NCBI RefSeq assembly: GCF_029946515.1
Contig: NZ_JARZHH010000008.1
Coordinates: forward strand, 62,001-126,000
DNA from: Polyangium sp. 6x1
Lineage (GTDB): Bacteria > Myxococcota_A > Polyangia > Polyangiales > Polyangiaceae
Direction: 5' to 3'
DNA: 64,000 bases
The position numbers and the translations under genes are program-made. Below, one piece after another: positions 1 to 11,462 of this stretch. The notes below the pieces were generated by a model that ran no database searches, was not told the origin of the DNA, and worked only from the letters and a program-made list of their open reading frames with translations. How positions within the stretch are numbered: the first letter of the stretch is position 1; every line of letters starts with the position of its first letter.

Positions 1-309
1 TGCTTCGCATCGCGGCGGGCAAGATCGCACGACCACGCGGCCGTGGCCTGGAGAATCCGTCGCAGGAAAACAAGCTGCGTGAAGATGACGCGACGCAGCA
101 GGAGGAAGGCTTCCTGGCTGTCCTGGATGAACGCGCTTGCATTCACAACATGGAAAGTTGTAACCTGGCAGTGTGGGACCCATCATTCCATGGGCAGTTA
201 TGTGCGTTGATACCATCGGCTGGTCGCGTAACAATTGTTACTGCACTACCGCTCGGGAAGCAGCTCGCCTGTGCCGCACGTCCCCGCGCGAAGCGGGGGA
301 GGCCCCCGG
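1..309. other. Left-edge region without a clear gene
   Basis: No convincing gene is visible before the activator gene that starts at 310. One minus-strand frame is open from a GTG at 146 leftwards out of the window and reads as a short Leu/Arg-rich helical stretch, so it could be the beginning of a gene lying outside. A plus-strand frame is also open from base 3 to about 410. Third-position GC does not separate the two well and neither resembles a family I know. The stretch is less GC-rich than its surroundings near 180-245. Confidence 0.3.
228..241. promoter_or_regulatory. 14-bp perfect palindrome upstream of the sigma54 activator gene
   Basis: GTAACAATTGTTAC is a perfect inverted repeat lying 69 bp before the chosen ATG of the FHA-type activator. 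Its low GC in a GC-rich background and its position suggest an operator for control of the activator gene. It does not resemble the TTGCGCAA sites that the activator may itself bind. The regulator is unknown. Confidence 0.4.
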
Positions 310-1725
310 ATGACGAGGGACCTCGCCCCGCTCGAGCTCGTCATCACCACGGCAGATGCGACCCACACGCAGCGGCTGCCAGCGACCGGTCGGCTCACGA
401 TCGGGCGTGATCCGCAGAACCGGGTTCACCTGCTCGATCCCTCCGTGTCGCGCCGGCACGCCGTCCTCGATCTCGGTCCGCCGCTGCGTATCGAGGACAT
501 CGGGAGCTCCAACGGGCTGCGCGTGACGACGTCCGAGGAATCCGACGGGACAGCGCGAATCGTGGAGCGGCGGGTTTCGCCAGGCCATTCGATGAACATC
601 GAGCTCGGCGACGGCATGCAGCTCGGGGCGACATTGCTCATCGTGCAACGCGTGAATGCCGACGACAACCCCGCCTCGTCTCGCGTCGTCCGCTCCTTCT
701 CCGTTCCCGTCGTCCACGACGGCGCGATGCGAAAGCTGTACGAGCTCGTGGATCTCGTGTCGCAGAGCGGGATCAACGTGCTCTTGCTGGGAGAGACGGG
801 GGTGGGCAAGGAGGTGATGGCCGAGGCCATTCACCGGCGCTCGACGCGGGCGCGGGGTCCGCTCGTATGCCTCAATTGCGCAGCAATTCACGAATCGCTC
901 CTCGAAAGCGAGCTCTTCGGGCACGAAGCGGGGGCTTTTACGGGGGCCACGCGGGCCAAACCAGGGCTGTTCGAGGTGGCCGCCGGAGGGACGGTCTTCC
1001 TGGACGAGGTGGGGGAGCTGCCCATCTCGGTGCAAGTGAAGCTGCTCCGCGTACTGGAGGAGCGGAAGGTGCTGCGGGTCGGGGGGCTGCAGAAGCGGCC
1101 GCTCGACGTGCGGTTCGTGTCCGCGACGAACCGCAATCTGGAGGACGAGGTGGCGCGCGGCGTCTTCCGGCAGGATCTCTATTTTCGTCTCAATGGGGTG
1201 ACGATGGAGATCCCGCCGCTGCGCGAGCGGACGTCGGAGATCGAGCCCATCGCGCGGAGCTTCATCGCGCGGGCCGCGGTGCAGATGAACATGCGCGCAG
1301 AGCCGCGGCTGTCGCCGCCGGCGCTCGAGGCGCTGCTCGGTTATGGGTGGCCGGGCAACATCCGGGAATTGCGCAACGTGATCGAGCGGGCCGTGGTGCT
1401 GAGCGCCGGAGGGGCGATCCTCCCCGAGCACCTGGGGCTCGGCGGGCGCGGATCCGGGGCGTCGTCCGCGGGGCGAAAGTCGAGCCCGGAGCTCGTGACG
1501 CTCCCCCCGCCACCTCCGCGGCCCCCGAGCCCGCGCGCCGTCGAGCAGGCGATCGCGCCGCTCCGCGTGCCCGTGGGCGAGGACGAGCGGCAGAGGATCG
1601 TGGAGGCGCTGGAGCTCTGCGGAGGAAATCAGTCGAAGGCCGCAGAGATGCTCGGTATCTCACGAAGGACGCTGCTCACGCGGCTCGACCTGTACGGGAT
1701 TCCGAGGCCGCGGAAGAATCGGTGA
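310..1725 (+). CDS. FHA-domain sigma54-dependent transcriptional activator (enhancer-binding protein)
   Basis: A 471-residue activator of sigma54 RNA polymerase. The N-terminal FHA domain (about 10-105) shows GRDPQN, SRRH and SSNG, the phosphothreonine-binding pattern, so the input is probably a Ser/Thr-kinase signal rather than a response-regulator Asp. The AAA+ domain has Walker A GETGVGKE (from 161), the sigma54-contact loop GAFTGA (208-213), Walker B VFLDE (about 229-233) and the WPGNIREL region. A Fis-type helix-turn-helix closes the protein (about 434-460, GNQSKAAEMLGIS), preceded by a Pro-rich linker. I start at the ATG at 310; the frame is open upstream, but those residues are not domain-like. 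FHA-linked activators are a myxobacterial speciality. TTGCGCAA repeats and a -24/-12 promoter lie directly downstream, so its target is probably next door. Confidence 0.95.
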   Translation: MTRDLAPLELVITTADATHTQRLPATGRLTIGRDPQNRVHLLDPSVSRRHAVLDLGPPLRIEDIGSSNGLRVTTSEESDGTARIVERRVSPGHSMNIELGDGMQLGATLLIVQRVNADDNPASSRVVRSFSVPVVHDGAMRKLYELVDLVSQSGINVLLLGETGVGKEVMAEAIHRRSTRARGPLVCLNCAAIHESLLESELFGHEAGAFTGATRAKPGLFEVAAGGTVFLDEVGELPISVQVKLLRVLEERKVLRVGGLQKRPLDVRFVSATNRNLEDEVARGVFRQDLYFRLNGVTMEIPPLRERTSEIEPIARSFIARAAVQMNMRAEPRLSPPALEALLGYGWPGNIRELRNVIERAVVLSAGGAILPEHLGLGGRGSGASSAGRKSSPELVTLPPPPPRPPSPRAVEQAIAPLRVPVGEDERQRIVEALELCGGNQSKAAEMLGISRRTLLTRLDLYGIPRPRKNR

Positions 1726-1761
1726 TGTGCGTCGCGTGACCGAGGGTCCCGTTGTGTAGGT

Positions 1762-1812
1762 TTGCGCAACGGGGAACAGGTTGCGCAAGATTGCGCGAGC
1801 GGGGTTGCGCAA
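1762..1812. promoter_or_regulatory. TTGCGCAA palindrome cluster (probable enhancer sites)
   Basis: Perfect TTGCGCAA palindromes lie at 1762-1769, 1781-1788 and 1805-1812, with a near copy TTGCGCGA at 1791-1798. They end 94, 75, 51 and 65 bp upstream of the -24/-12 element at 1863, a normal distance for a sigma54 enhancer. Related clusters occur at about 8268-8313 and 62474-62555, also beside sigma54-type promoters. The adjacent FHA activator is the obvious candidate binder; this is inference. Confidence 0.7.
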
Positions 1813-1862
1813 GGCCGAGGGAGATCCGCGCCAATCTCCCGAAAAATTGAATTTTTCAGCCT

Positions 1863-1878
1863 TGGCACGACGAGTGCA
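1863..1878 (+). promoter_or_regulatory. Sigma54 (-24/-12) promoter for the CxxCH lipoprotein gene
   Basis: TGGCACGACGAGTGCA matches the consensus TGGCACRNNNNTTGCW at all positions but one in the -12 box, with exact GG-to-GC spacing. Transcription would begin near 1890, leaving a leader of about 73 nt before the ATG at 1963, which has a strong GAGGAGGA ribosome-binding site. Confidence 0.85.
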
Positions 1879-1962
1879 CATCGTCTCGACAAAGAGCAAG
1901 CGAATCGGCCGCACATCTGCGGCACGGGCCGCCGCGCCGTGTGGATCGAGGAGGACGGGACG

Positions 1963-3504
1963 ATGAAACGGAACTGGCATCTGGCTTTGTTGGGGATCTC
2001 GGCGGCGGTGGCGGCCGGCTGCGGCGCGGATATGGATACCGATGCCGAGCTCGGCTGGGACGAGGGTGAGGTGGCCAGCGCGGAGCAGAAGGAGATCCTG
2101 ACCTGCCCAGCTACCTTCGCGACGGCGGCCGCCACCGTTAAATACGACAAATCGCTCGTGATCAATGATCTCGCCGTCGTCCAGGACGTGTGCCGGACGA
2201 ACTGGAACTCGTCGGACCCTTCGTGCACGACCTCGACGAAGAACAAGTGGCATTTCTGGTATCTCATGCAGCAGATGGCCGGCACGAACAACGTGACACG
2301 GTACGTCCTACGGTGGCTCGAGTCCTACGAGTTCTGGCCCGATCAGGTCAACCAGCAGACCCTACAGACGCGCACCCGCGTGCGTAACCTCATCATCGAC
2401 CCCTGGATGCAGAAGACGAACCTCGTCAACAGCAACAGCAATTGCGTCCCTGGACAGAAGATCGACGCCGCGGCCAACGTCAACTGCCAGCTCGATCCTG
2501 GTTCGACGCCGATGCGATTGCTCGCAATCGTCAACCGCACCGATCTCAGAGCCCCCGGCGTCGTCTCCGGTTATGGTGGAGGGAACGCGGGCGAGGGACG
2601 CTTCGTCTTCGGCTTCACGAACCTCAACTCGCTCGACGCCAGCGGGAAGCCGAATCCGCTCAACGCCGTGGTCATCCTCGAGTACAAGCTCCCCACTCCC
2701 GCTGGGTGGAATCCCCAGGAGTGGGCTCAACGGTGGCGCAACCTGGGCTCGTTCACCACGTTCGACGCGAACTACAAGTCCTCGCTCCAGACTCTGACCG
2801 ACAAGTGGACAGCGAAGTTCGCCGTGTCCGGACCCAACAGCGGCACCTCCATCAACCAGGTCCGCATGAACGACTTCGATTTCGATCAAGGTCATTGGGA
2901 CCCGATCCTCAGTCAGAACATCAAGGTCTGGAACTTCCGCGAGTTCAAGCTGGGATGCCCGTCGGGGACGACCTGCACGACGGACACCCAATGGCTCGTG
3001 CCGGTGCCGGTCGCGCACACCCCTGCGAACGGCCGCAACAACACGCCGACCCTCGAGAACTTCGTCGCGGCGAATGCTTCGCTGATCCTGAACGAATCGG
3101 ACTCCTACGCCGTCCCTGCCTCGTTCGGAGGGTCGTTCTTCCTCGGAGCCGAGTCGATGTCGACGTCGAAGTTTTCGATGTTCGGGCCCATCGTCTGGAC
3201 GTACCCGAATTATGATCCGTTGATGAACCCCAACGACACCAACCTGCGGCGCAGGGTGTCTTTCGTGACCTGCAACGGTTGCCATTACGCAGAGACGGAG
3301 ACGAACAACCTGCACGTCGGGAATCGCGCTTTCGGTCAGCCTGCGCTGCTCTCGAACTTCCTCAAGCAGCAGATCACGACCACGTCCGATCCCAGCGGCG
3401 AGCCGTTCACGTACAACGAGCCCGAGCGCCGCAAGTGCGAGCTGGCCGCTCTCAGCATGGGAAGCTCCACCAAGGTCAGCACCACGACGGGTCGCCCGCA
3501 CTGA
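1963..3504 (+). CDS. Secreted lipoprotein with one c-type haem motif
   Basis: A 513-residue protein with a lipoprotein signal peptide (lipobox VAAGC, about residue 21), so it is probably anchored in an outer or inner membrane leaflet facing the periplasm or outside. Most of the chain is unfamiliar, with many Trp, Asn and aromatic residues. Near the C-terminus a single CNGCH (about 437-441) would bind a covalent haem c. The ATG at 1963 is chosen because GAGGAGGA lies just upstream and the signal peptide follows at once; an in-frame TTG at 1762 would start inside the TTGCGCAA cluster and upstream of the promoter. The sigma54 promoter makes this a single-gene unit ending at a hairpin. I do not recognise a named family. 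It may be an electron-transfer or redox-sensing surface protein. Confidence 0.8.
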   Translation: MKRNWHLALLGISAAVAAGCGADMDTDAELGWDEGEVASAEQKEILTCPATFATAAATVKYDKSLVINDLAVVQDVCRTNWNSSDPSCTTSTKNKWHFWYLMQQMAGTNNVTRYVLRWLESYEFWPDQVNQQTLQTRTRVRNLIIDPWMQKTNLVNSNSNCVPGQKIDAAANVNCQLDPGSTPMRLLAIVNRTDLRAPGVVSGYGGGNAGEGRFVFGFTNLNSLDASGKPNPLNAVVILEYKLPTPAGWNPQEWAQRWRNLGSFTTFDANYKSSLQTLTDKWTAKFAVSGPNSGTSINQVRMNDFDFDQGHWDPILSQNIKVWNFREFKLGCPSGTTCTTDTQWLVPVPVAHTPANGRNNTPTLENFVAANASLILNESDSYAVPASFGGSFFLGAESMSTSKFSMFGPIVWTYPNYDPLMNPNDTNLRRRVSFVTCNGCHYAETETNNLHVGNRAFGQPALLSNFLKQQITTTSDPSGEPFTYNEPERRKCELAALSMGSSTKVSTTTGRPH

Positions 3505-3514
3505 GCCATCCCCG

Positions 3515-3542
3515 GCCTGCGAGTTCACCGGAGCTCGCAGGC
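3515..3542. terminator. Bidirectional hairpin between convergent genes
   Basis: GCCTGCGAG (3515-3523) pairs perfectly with CTCGCAGGC (3534-3542) across a 10-nt loop. It fills the 39-bp gap between the stop codons of the two convergent genes and could terminate both. There is no clear T run, as is common in such GC-rich genomes. Confidence 0.65.
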
Positions 3543-3543
3543 G

Positions 3544-4554
3544 TCACGGGCCGCAGGGCAAGGGGCACCCTCCACCACAATCGATTCCCTGCTCCATCCC
3601 GTTCTTGACGGCGTCCTCGCACGTCGGCGCCTTGCAGATGCCGCCGATGCATACGCCGCTCACGCAGTGCGACGGCACGGCGCAGCCCTCGCCGACGCCG
3701 CACGCCATGGCGCACGCGCCCCCGCAGTCGACCCCCGTCTCCTTGCCGTTCTTCACCCCGTCGGAGCAGCTCGCCATCGCGCATTGCGCCCCGGTGCACA
3801 CCTTGCTCGCGCAATCCACGCCGAGCTGACACGCCTTGCCAGGGATGCACGGTGAGCACGCGCCGCCGCAGTCGATATCCGTCTCCCCGATATCCTTCTG
3901 GCCGTTGGCGCACGTGAGCGGGACACATGCCCCTATCACGCACGTCTTCGGGGCTTGACATTGCGATGGATCCACGCACGCCACGCATTCGCCGCTCGCG
4001 TTGCAGTATCCGCCGGCGCAGGGCGTCCCGGGCGCCGTGGGCTCGTTTTGCGAGACTCCTTGGTCGCAGAGCTCCAGGGTACATTCCTTTCCATCATCGT
4101 ATGCGTCGGTGACGTCCTCCTGGAACACGACGTTCCCGGCCCCGTCGCATACGGTCCTCCGACAATCCCCCTGCAGCTGGGATTCGGTCGGCGTCGCGGC
4201 GGGCAATGTCTCCGCGCTGCACGCGCCCCCGTCGCACACTCTCTGCATGCATGGGTTCGACGAGAAGGGACAGTCGGCCGCTTCCGTGCACGCAGCCTGT
4301 CCGCCCGCTCCATTCCCCCCAACGCCGCTCGCGGGACTGCCACCACTGCCCGATACGGTCACCCCACCCCCCCCGCCCGTTCCGCCGGGCCCCCCCACGC
4401 CTCCTTGCCCGCCAGCGCCACCCGGCCCGACTCCGTAGTTCCTCTCCGCCGGCTCGCACGCGTTCAGCATTCCTCCGAAAGCCAGCACGCACGCCGCCCA
4501 CAAGAACCCAAATGCCGACCGGCTCTGCCCATCCGATCCTTCACGCCGCTCCAT
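3544..4554 (-). CDS. Cys-rich repeat surface lipoprotein
   Basis: A 336-residue secreted lipoprotein: signal peptide with lipobox LNAC at about residue 33, a Gly-rich spacer (GGAGGQGGVGG type), then a Cys-rich body. The body holds three copies of a repeat with the pattern C-x-(N/D)-G-x-K-x-x-G-x-E-T-x-(I/V)-D-C-G-G-x-C, a module common in myxobacterial surface proteins and presumably held by disulphides. The ATG at 4554 follows AAGGAG with 7-nt spacing and is preferred over an upstream in-frame start at 4587 that would overlap the previous gene. It is the third gene of a minus-strand operon with the genes at 4578 and 6080, 23 bp after its neighbour. Function unknown; adhesion or a structural role on the cell surface is possible. 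Confidence 0.75.
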   Translation of the reverse strand: MERREGSDGQSRSAFGFLWAACVLAFGGMLNACEPAERNYGVGPGGAGGQGGVGGPGGTGGGGGVTVSGSGGSPASGVGGNGAGGQAACTEAADCPFSSNPCMQRVCDGGACSAETLPAATPTESQLQGDCRRTVCDGAGNVVFQEDVTDAYDDGKECTLELCDQGVSQNEPTAPGTPCAGGYCNASGECVACVDPSQCQAPKTCVIGACVPLTCANGQKDIGETDIDCGGACSPCIPGKACQLGVDCASKVCTGAQCAMASCSDGVKNGKETGVDCGGACAMACGVGEGCAVPSHCVSGVCIGGICKAPTCEDAVKNGMEQGIDCGGGCPLPCGP

Positions 4555-4577
4555 ACTCACGCTCCTTTCGCCGCTGC

Positions 4578-6083
4578 TCACGGACACGCCACGTCCGCCA
4601 CCACCACGTCATCCACATTCCACGACCCCACCTTTAGCGCCATCCCACCCACGGCGACCCCGAACCGCACCCGCATCGCAGCATTCTTGTAGGCCGTCAC
4701 GTCATGCTGCACGTACGTCCACCCCTTCCCGACGACTGGCGAGTCCTGAATCCGCGGCGGCGGACCGCTCGTCCATAACCGCACCCACGCCGACCCGTCC
4801 CACACCTCGACCGCGTTATCCATGTGCGGCGCAAAATCACTGTTGAGCCACCGATGAAAGCCGAGGACCACGCCTGCCGGTGCCTCCGACGTGTCGAATG
4901 CAGGGCTCTCCAGCCAATGAAAGGGGTGCGCGACCGTCGACGCCACCCCGCCGATCACCACCCCCGCGACGCCGTTGTCCGCCGTCGTCGTGTGATCGGC
5001 GTCCGGATCCGAGCCGAAAGCATCCCCGATCGAGGCCTTCGCCGGCCCGATCGCCCACTCGAGGCCGAGGAGCCAGCCCTGCTCGTTGCTCGCGAAATCT
5101 TCATGGAAATAGACATTCGGCCCGGATGCCGTCACGCACGCGCCCCCCGCGCAGACCTCGTCCGTCGTGCACGCAAGCCCGTCGTCGCACGTCATCCCGT
5201 CGTTCGCCGCAACCTCGCCGATACATGCGCCGTTCGCGCACGTCGCCCCCGCCAAGCAAGGGTCGCCGTCGTTGCACGCGGCGCCGTCGTTTCCGGGGGC
5301 GGCCGTGCAAGTGTCCGTCGCCTCGTCGCACGCAGCCGTCCAGCACGCCGAGGGCGCGGCGCACGGCTTCGGGCTCCCGGCTCCGCAAATGCCGGCCTGA
5401 CAGATCTCGGCCACGGTGCAAAACAGGCCGTCATCGCAAGGTTTTCCTTCGTTTGCCGGGACAATCTCGCACTGCCCCCCCGTGCACCGCCCGGCCTTGC
5501 AATCCTCCGCCTTGGCCTCTCCACACGCTCCGCCCTCGTTCGCCGGGACGGCCACGCACCCTTGCGCGGCGTCGCATATCCCCAGCGTGCAGGGGCCATC
5601 GAGCGCCGTACAATCCACCACGCCCGCGCCGGCGCAGCTTCCCTTGCTGCAAACCCCCCCGACCGTGCAGAGGTCGCCGTCGTCGCAGCTCGCGCCCTCA
5701 TTGCCGGCGATGCTCGTGCAGGTCGCCGCGGCCTCGTCGCAAACCCCGATATGGCAGTCGTCCGGCGAGGCGCAGAACCGCGACGCGCCGCCGACGCAGA
5801 CCCCATCGCGACAGGTGTCGTCGATCGTGCAGAACAGGCCGTCATCACAAGCGCCTAGCTCATGGGCCGGCACGGCCTCACACGCCCCATTGATGCAGGC
5901 CCCCACGAGGCACGGCCCCGCGAAAGCTTCGCAGTCGGAGGCCCGTGTACATCCCTCGGCGCCGCCCCCGGAGGCGCCCCCCGTGCCGCCGCCTGCGGCG
6001 CAAGCCGCGCCGAGCACCAGCACGAGCCCAAGAAGCCCCGCCGCGACCGCCCTCTCGTGCGACATCCTTCGTCTCCCGCTCAT
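4578..6083 (-). CDS. Cys-rich repeat lipoprotein with C-terminal lectin/jelly-roll-like domain
   Basis: A 501-residue lipoprotein (lipobox LGAAC near residue 28). Residues about 50-325 are a run of Cys-rich units of the type CDDG-x-x-C-x-x-x-x-x-C-x-x-G-x-C, as seen in DUF4215-like surface repeats. The last 180 residues form a separate domain rich in Trp, Asp and Val that resembles MAM- or galactose-binding-type beta-sandwiches (for example WNVDDVVVADV at the end). The start at 6083 overlaps the stop of the upstream gene by 4 bp (ATGA), indicating coupled translation. A second in-frame ATG at 6065, with GGGAGACGAAGG before it, is a good alternative and gives a shorter signal peptide. It is the middle gene of the sigma54-type operon starting near 8190. 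A role in surface attachment is inference. Confidence 0.75.
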   Translation of the reverse strand: MSGRRRMSHERAVAAGLLGLVLVLGAACAAGGGTGGASGGGAEGCTRASDCEAFAGPCLVGACINGACEAVPAHELGACDDGLFCTIDDTCRDGVCVGGASRFCASPDDCHIGVCDEAAATCTSIAGNEGASCDDGDLCTVGGVCSKGSCAGAGVVDCTALDGPCTLGICDAAQGCVAVPANEGGACGEAKAEDCKAGRCTGGQCEIVPANEGKPCDDGLFCTVAEICQAGICGAGSPKPCAAPSACWTAACDEATDTCTAAPGNDGAACNDGDPCLAGATCANGACIGEVAANDGMTCDDGLACTTDEVCAGGACVTASGPNVYFHEDFASNEQGWLLGLEWAIGPAKASIGDAFGSDPDADHTTTADNGVAGVVIGGVASTVAHPFHWLESPAFDTSEAPAGVVLGFHRWLNSDFAPHMDNAVEVWDGSAWVRLWTSGPPPRIQDSPVVGKGWTYVQHDVTAYKNAAMRVRFGVAVGGMALKVGSWNVDDVVVADVACP

Positions 6084-8128
6084 TTCGGCGGCACGAGCGT
6101 GCAGCGTTCATTGATGCACACGAGGTCTGAGGTTTCGCAGCAATCCGCGCTGGTCACGCAAGCTTCGAGCTCGTCCGAGCACGTGCCGTCCGGCGGACCG
6201 CACCGCGGGACCGGGGGATTTCCCTTGGGATCACATTGCCCCCCGCAGCATTGCACGCCGCTCTCGCACGCCTCGCCGTCCTTCCGGCACGGATCGAGGA
6301 CCCAGAACCCGCGCGTGTTGCCCGACTCGAGCTCCTGCCCCGCGAGGTAAAACGCGGGGTGTGAGGGATCGACGCCGGGGGGCGCGTCGATGTCGATCGC
6401 TGCGATCCAGAGGCGCTTCGTGTTCGCCTCGGGCCCCGTGAGCTTGTTCCCGTAGGTGCGGCGCGACGTGAACATGACCCAGAAGTACCCGCCGGAGGCG
6501 ACCGGGGCGACGGAGGGGATGAAGTTCTTTCGCTCGTCGCGGTCACCCGCAGGCATGGTGCCGTCGCCATTCAATCGAAGCAAGTACACGGGCTGGCTGG
6601 TCGACCGGTCGACGGCGAGGATTCGACCCTCGTTGAGCGGATTCGTGTCTTTCCACGTCGCGAGGTCGCCGCTCTGGCCGTCCTGGTAAAGGACGTACCG
6701 ACCGTCGGGCGTGAACGCAGGCCACGAGAGGTGATGCCCGGGCTTGGGCGCGGCGAGCACGTCGTAATCGCTGAACGTGCGGTTCGCAGCGTCGTACCGC
6801 AGAATGGCGAGGACGCTCGGATAAGGAAAAACGGGGTCCCGATCGGTGAACGCGAGCCAGGCGCCGTCGTGCGAGAATGCCGGGGTCTGCGCATAAAACG
6901 TCTCGATTCCGCTCGATGGGATCACGACGCCGGCGCGCGTCCGTAGCTCGCTCGTGAAAGGCCCCACGGAAGAGCCAGCCGTATTGGGCGGCCAATACCC
7001 ACCCGGCAAGGCGCTCGTGACCAGGACGTCCCCGCCTTTCGGATACAACGCGGCGAACGCCGCTCGCTCCGGCTCCTTCCAGACGAGCGGGGGATCGACA
7101 TTGCCCCCGGAGAGGTCGAACGTGCCGCCAGACCCCTCATGGTTGGCGGCGGCCAGCGTGGATCCGTCGGCGGAGACGCCGTGACAGACGGTGCAGCCGC
7201 CAATCAATACCTCCGGGCTCTTGGCGCCGGCCTTGATGCGCATCACCGCGCCCGTCTGCTGGGCCAGGAGAGAGTCGTACGTGTTGTAATAGATGGTGCC
7301 GTGGAGCGCGCCGGGCGCGAGTCGGAACGTCCGAGAAATGGGGCCGTATTTCTGGCCCCCGGAGAGCTTGGCGACACGAACCTCGATCGTCGCATTGCCC
7401 GCCGAGGCGCCGAGCACCTCCCACGCAGGCTGCGACATGACGAGACGCGTGCTTTTCGAGCCCTGGTTGAAGAAGCCCTCGTACTCGAAATCGCTCGCGA
7501 CGATCCGGACCGAAAATGCCTCGCCGGGCGCGCTCCCTTCGCTCAGGTGGATCTCCGGCGCGGGAATCCCACGAGGAAAGACCGTCTCGTCATACGGATA
7601 CAGGAAGACAAACCCCGGGTCCGCGAGCCCCGGAGGGCCCCCGAGCGCTTCGATCTGCGCGGGTGCGAGGCCCGGATCGGTATCGACGGCGTGGATGCGG
7701 ACGCGGAGCGTGGTCTTCGCCTCGTATGCGCCGTGCTCGCAGCGTACCACGACCTGCCCGGTTTGCTGGCCGCTCGGCGTGAACACGCCCTCCGGCGAGA
7801 GAACACCGAGGCCGACGTTCCCCAGGGAAAACGTGGCGTCGGGGATGGCCGCGCCCGTGAGGTTGTCGATGCACTGAAAGACCACGGTCTGCGCCGCGAG
7901 AGGCAACGAAAGCGAGAGGACCGGGCTCGCCGGGTCGATCCGCAGTCGGTCGGGGATCCCCGCGTCGAACGAATCCCCCCCTGCGCCCTCGGATCCCGCC
8001 GTGCTCGACGCGCCGCCGAGGGGATTGGCGCACGACAGAAGCACGAGCCCTGCGACGAAGACGAGAACGGAGATGCTCCGCGAGAGGCGACCACGCGAGG
8101 CGCGCGGGGCGTTATGCTTTTCCATCAT
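6080..8128 (-). CDS. PD40/TolB-like lipoprotein with a c-type haem motif and Cys-rich tail
   Basis: A 682-residue lipoprotein (lipobox LLSC, about residue 33). After an Ig-like early region there is a domain with the string YPYDETVFPRG, then a single CTVCH haem-binding motif at about 311-315, then beta-propeller-like blade repeats of the PD40/TolB kind (for example FSHDGAWLAFTDRDP and FTPDGRYVLYQDG). The final 70 residues are a Cys-rich, knottin-like segment. The start at the double ATG 8128/8125 lies about 60 nt downstream of the predicted sigma54 start site, so longer in-frame starts would precede the transcript. First gene of a three-gene operon. Like the protein at 1963 it combines a lipid anchor with one haem, suggesting both belong to one regulon and one surface process. 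Confidence 0.75.
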   Translation of the reverse strand: MMEKHNAPRASRGRLSRSISVLVFVAGLVLLSCANPLGGASSTAGSEGAGGDSFDAGIPDRLRIDPASPVLSLSLPLAAQTVVFQCIDNLTGAAIPDATFSLGNVGLGVLSPEGVFTPSGQQTGQVVVRCEHGAYEAKTTLRVRIHAVDTDPGLAPAQIEALGGPPGLADPGFVFLYPYDETVFPRGIPAPEIHLSEGSAPGEAFSVRIVASDFEYEGFFNQGSKSTRLVMSQPAWEVLGASAGNATIEVRVAKLSGGQKYGPISRTFRLAPGALHGTIYYNTYDSLLAQQTGAVMRIKAGAKSPEVLIGGCTVCHGVSADGSTLAAANHEGSGGTFDLSGGNVDPPLVWKEPERAAFAALYPKGGDVLVTSALPGGYWPPNTAGSSVGPFTSELRTRAGVVIPSSGIETFYAQTPAFSHDGAWLAFTDRDPVFPYPSVLAILRYDAANRTFSDYDVLAAPKPGHHLSWPAFTPDGRYVLYQDGQSGDLATWKDTNPLNEGRILAVDRSTSQPVYLLRLNGDGTMPAGDRDERKNFIPSVAPVASGGYFWVMFTSRRTYGNKLTGPEANTKRLWIAAIDIDAPPGVDPSHPAFYLAGQELESGNTRGFWVLDPCRKDGEACESGVQCCGGQCDPKGNPPVPRCGPPDGTCSDELEACVTSADCCETSDLVCINERCTLVPPK

Positions 8129-8199
8129 GGCGCGAGGGACTCCGACCGCAGGGCCGCGGATGCGCGGGCGACGTCGAAGCCCTCGGTACCTACCATCGA

Positions 8200-8215
8200 T
8201 GCATGGCCGGTGCCG
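8200..8215 (-). promoter_or_regulatory. Sigma54 (-24/-12) promoter for the three-gene lipoprotein operon
   Basis: Read on the minus strand the sequence is CGGCACCGGCCATGCA: GGCAC at -24, TGCA at -12, and exact GG-to-GC spacing. It differs from consensus mainly in the first T of each box. Transcription would begin near 8190, about 60 nt before the ATG at 8128. Confidence 0.65.
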
Positions 8216-8267
8216 ACGCTCCGGATCAGGTTTCGCCGTCGAAACCACGCATTCTCATCGGGAGCGC

Positions 8268-8313
8268 TTGCGCAATTTTGCGCTCGACGCGCAAAGCTGC
8301 CCAACTTGCGCGG
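8268..8313. promoter_or_regulatory. Second TTGCGCAA-type cluster (probable enhancer sites)
   Basis: A perfect TTGCGCAA lies at 8268-8275, followed by TTTGCGCT (8277-8284), GCGCAAAG (8289-8296) and TTGCGCGG (8306-8313). They start 53, 62, 74 and 91 bp upstream of the minus-strand -24 box. In the first cluster the distances are 51, 65, 75 and 94 bp, so both number and spacing of the sites are nearly repeated. Confidence 0.65.
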
Positions 8314-8568
8314 GCGCGTGCAGCGCTCCCTCGAAATCGAACGCGCCCCAAATGCCTTCCTTCCGCGCCGGGAATCCACGTCGCGGGGCGAGCGACGAGC
8401 CAACCTCGGCCGCACGGTGCTCGCTCGACGAATCGTAACGGGCCATCCGTTCGAGCGCCCCCTGCTCGCAGGGCGGTTCTCCTCGGCGATCTCGCCGAAG
8501 GCGAGCTCCCAGGGCCCGCACCGCGAATCCTCTTGCGCCCGTCACCCCAAACATGGAAGGAAGCCGCC

Positions 8569-11328
<2,760 letters not shown>

Positions 11329-11336
11329 TCGATCGG

Positions 11337-11392
11337 AATCGACGCGGGGGGCCGAGGTCCCCCGCGTCGATTTCGGCTCCGAATCGGAGCCG
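11337..11392 (+). terminator. ppdK terminator: two successive hairpins
   Basis: AATCGACGCGGGGG (11337-11350) pairs perfectly with CCCCCGCGTCGATT (11359-11372), a 14-bp GC-rich stem with an 8-nt loop followed by TT. Directly after it CGGCTCCG (11374-11381) and CGGAGCCG (11385-11392) form a second 8-bp stem. It starts 8 bp after the ppdK stop. Confidence 0.85.
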
Positions 11393-11462
11393 GAAGCAGC
11401 CGAGTCCGCAAAACGGCAAGGCCGCCCCGGGCCCACATTCCTCTCCATACGCGGATCCGACC

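Larger units (their letters stand above)
8129..8568. promoter_or_regulatory. Divergent intergenic region (operon 8128-3544 and ppdK)
   Basis: This 440-bp gap separates the minus-strand lipoprotein operon from plus-strand ppdK. The left half holds a minus-strand -24/-12 element (8200-8215) and TTGCGC-type sites (8268-8313). In the right half (about 8320-8550) I see no motif I can support; the ppdK promoter should lie there. GGAAGGAAG just before 8569 is the ppdK ribosome-binding site. Confidence 0.6.

Noticed and set aside
125-140. GG and TTGC arrangement resembling a sigma54 promoter before the activator gene
   Set aside because: GG-to-GC distance is 14 instead of 12 bp.
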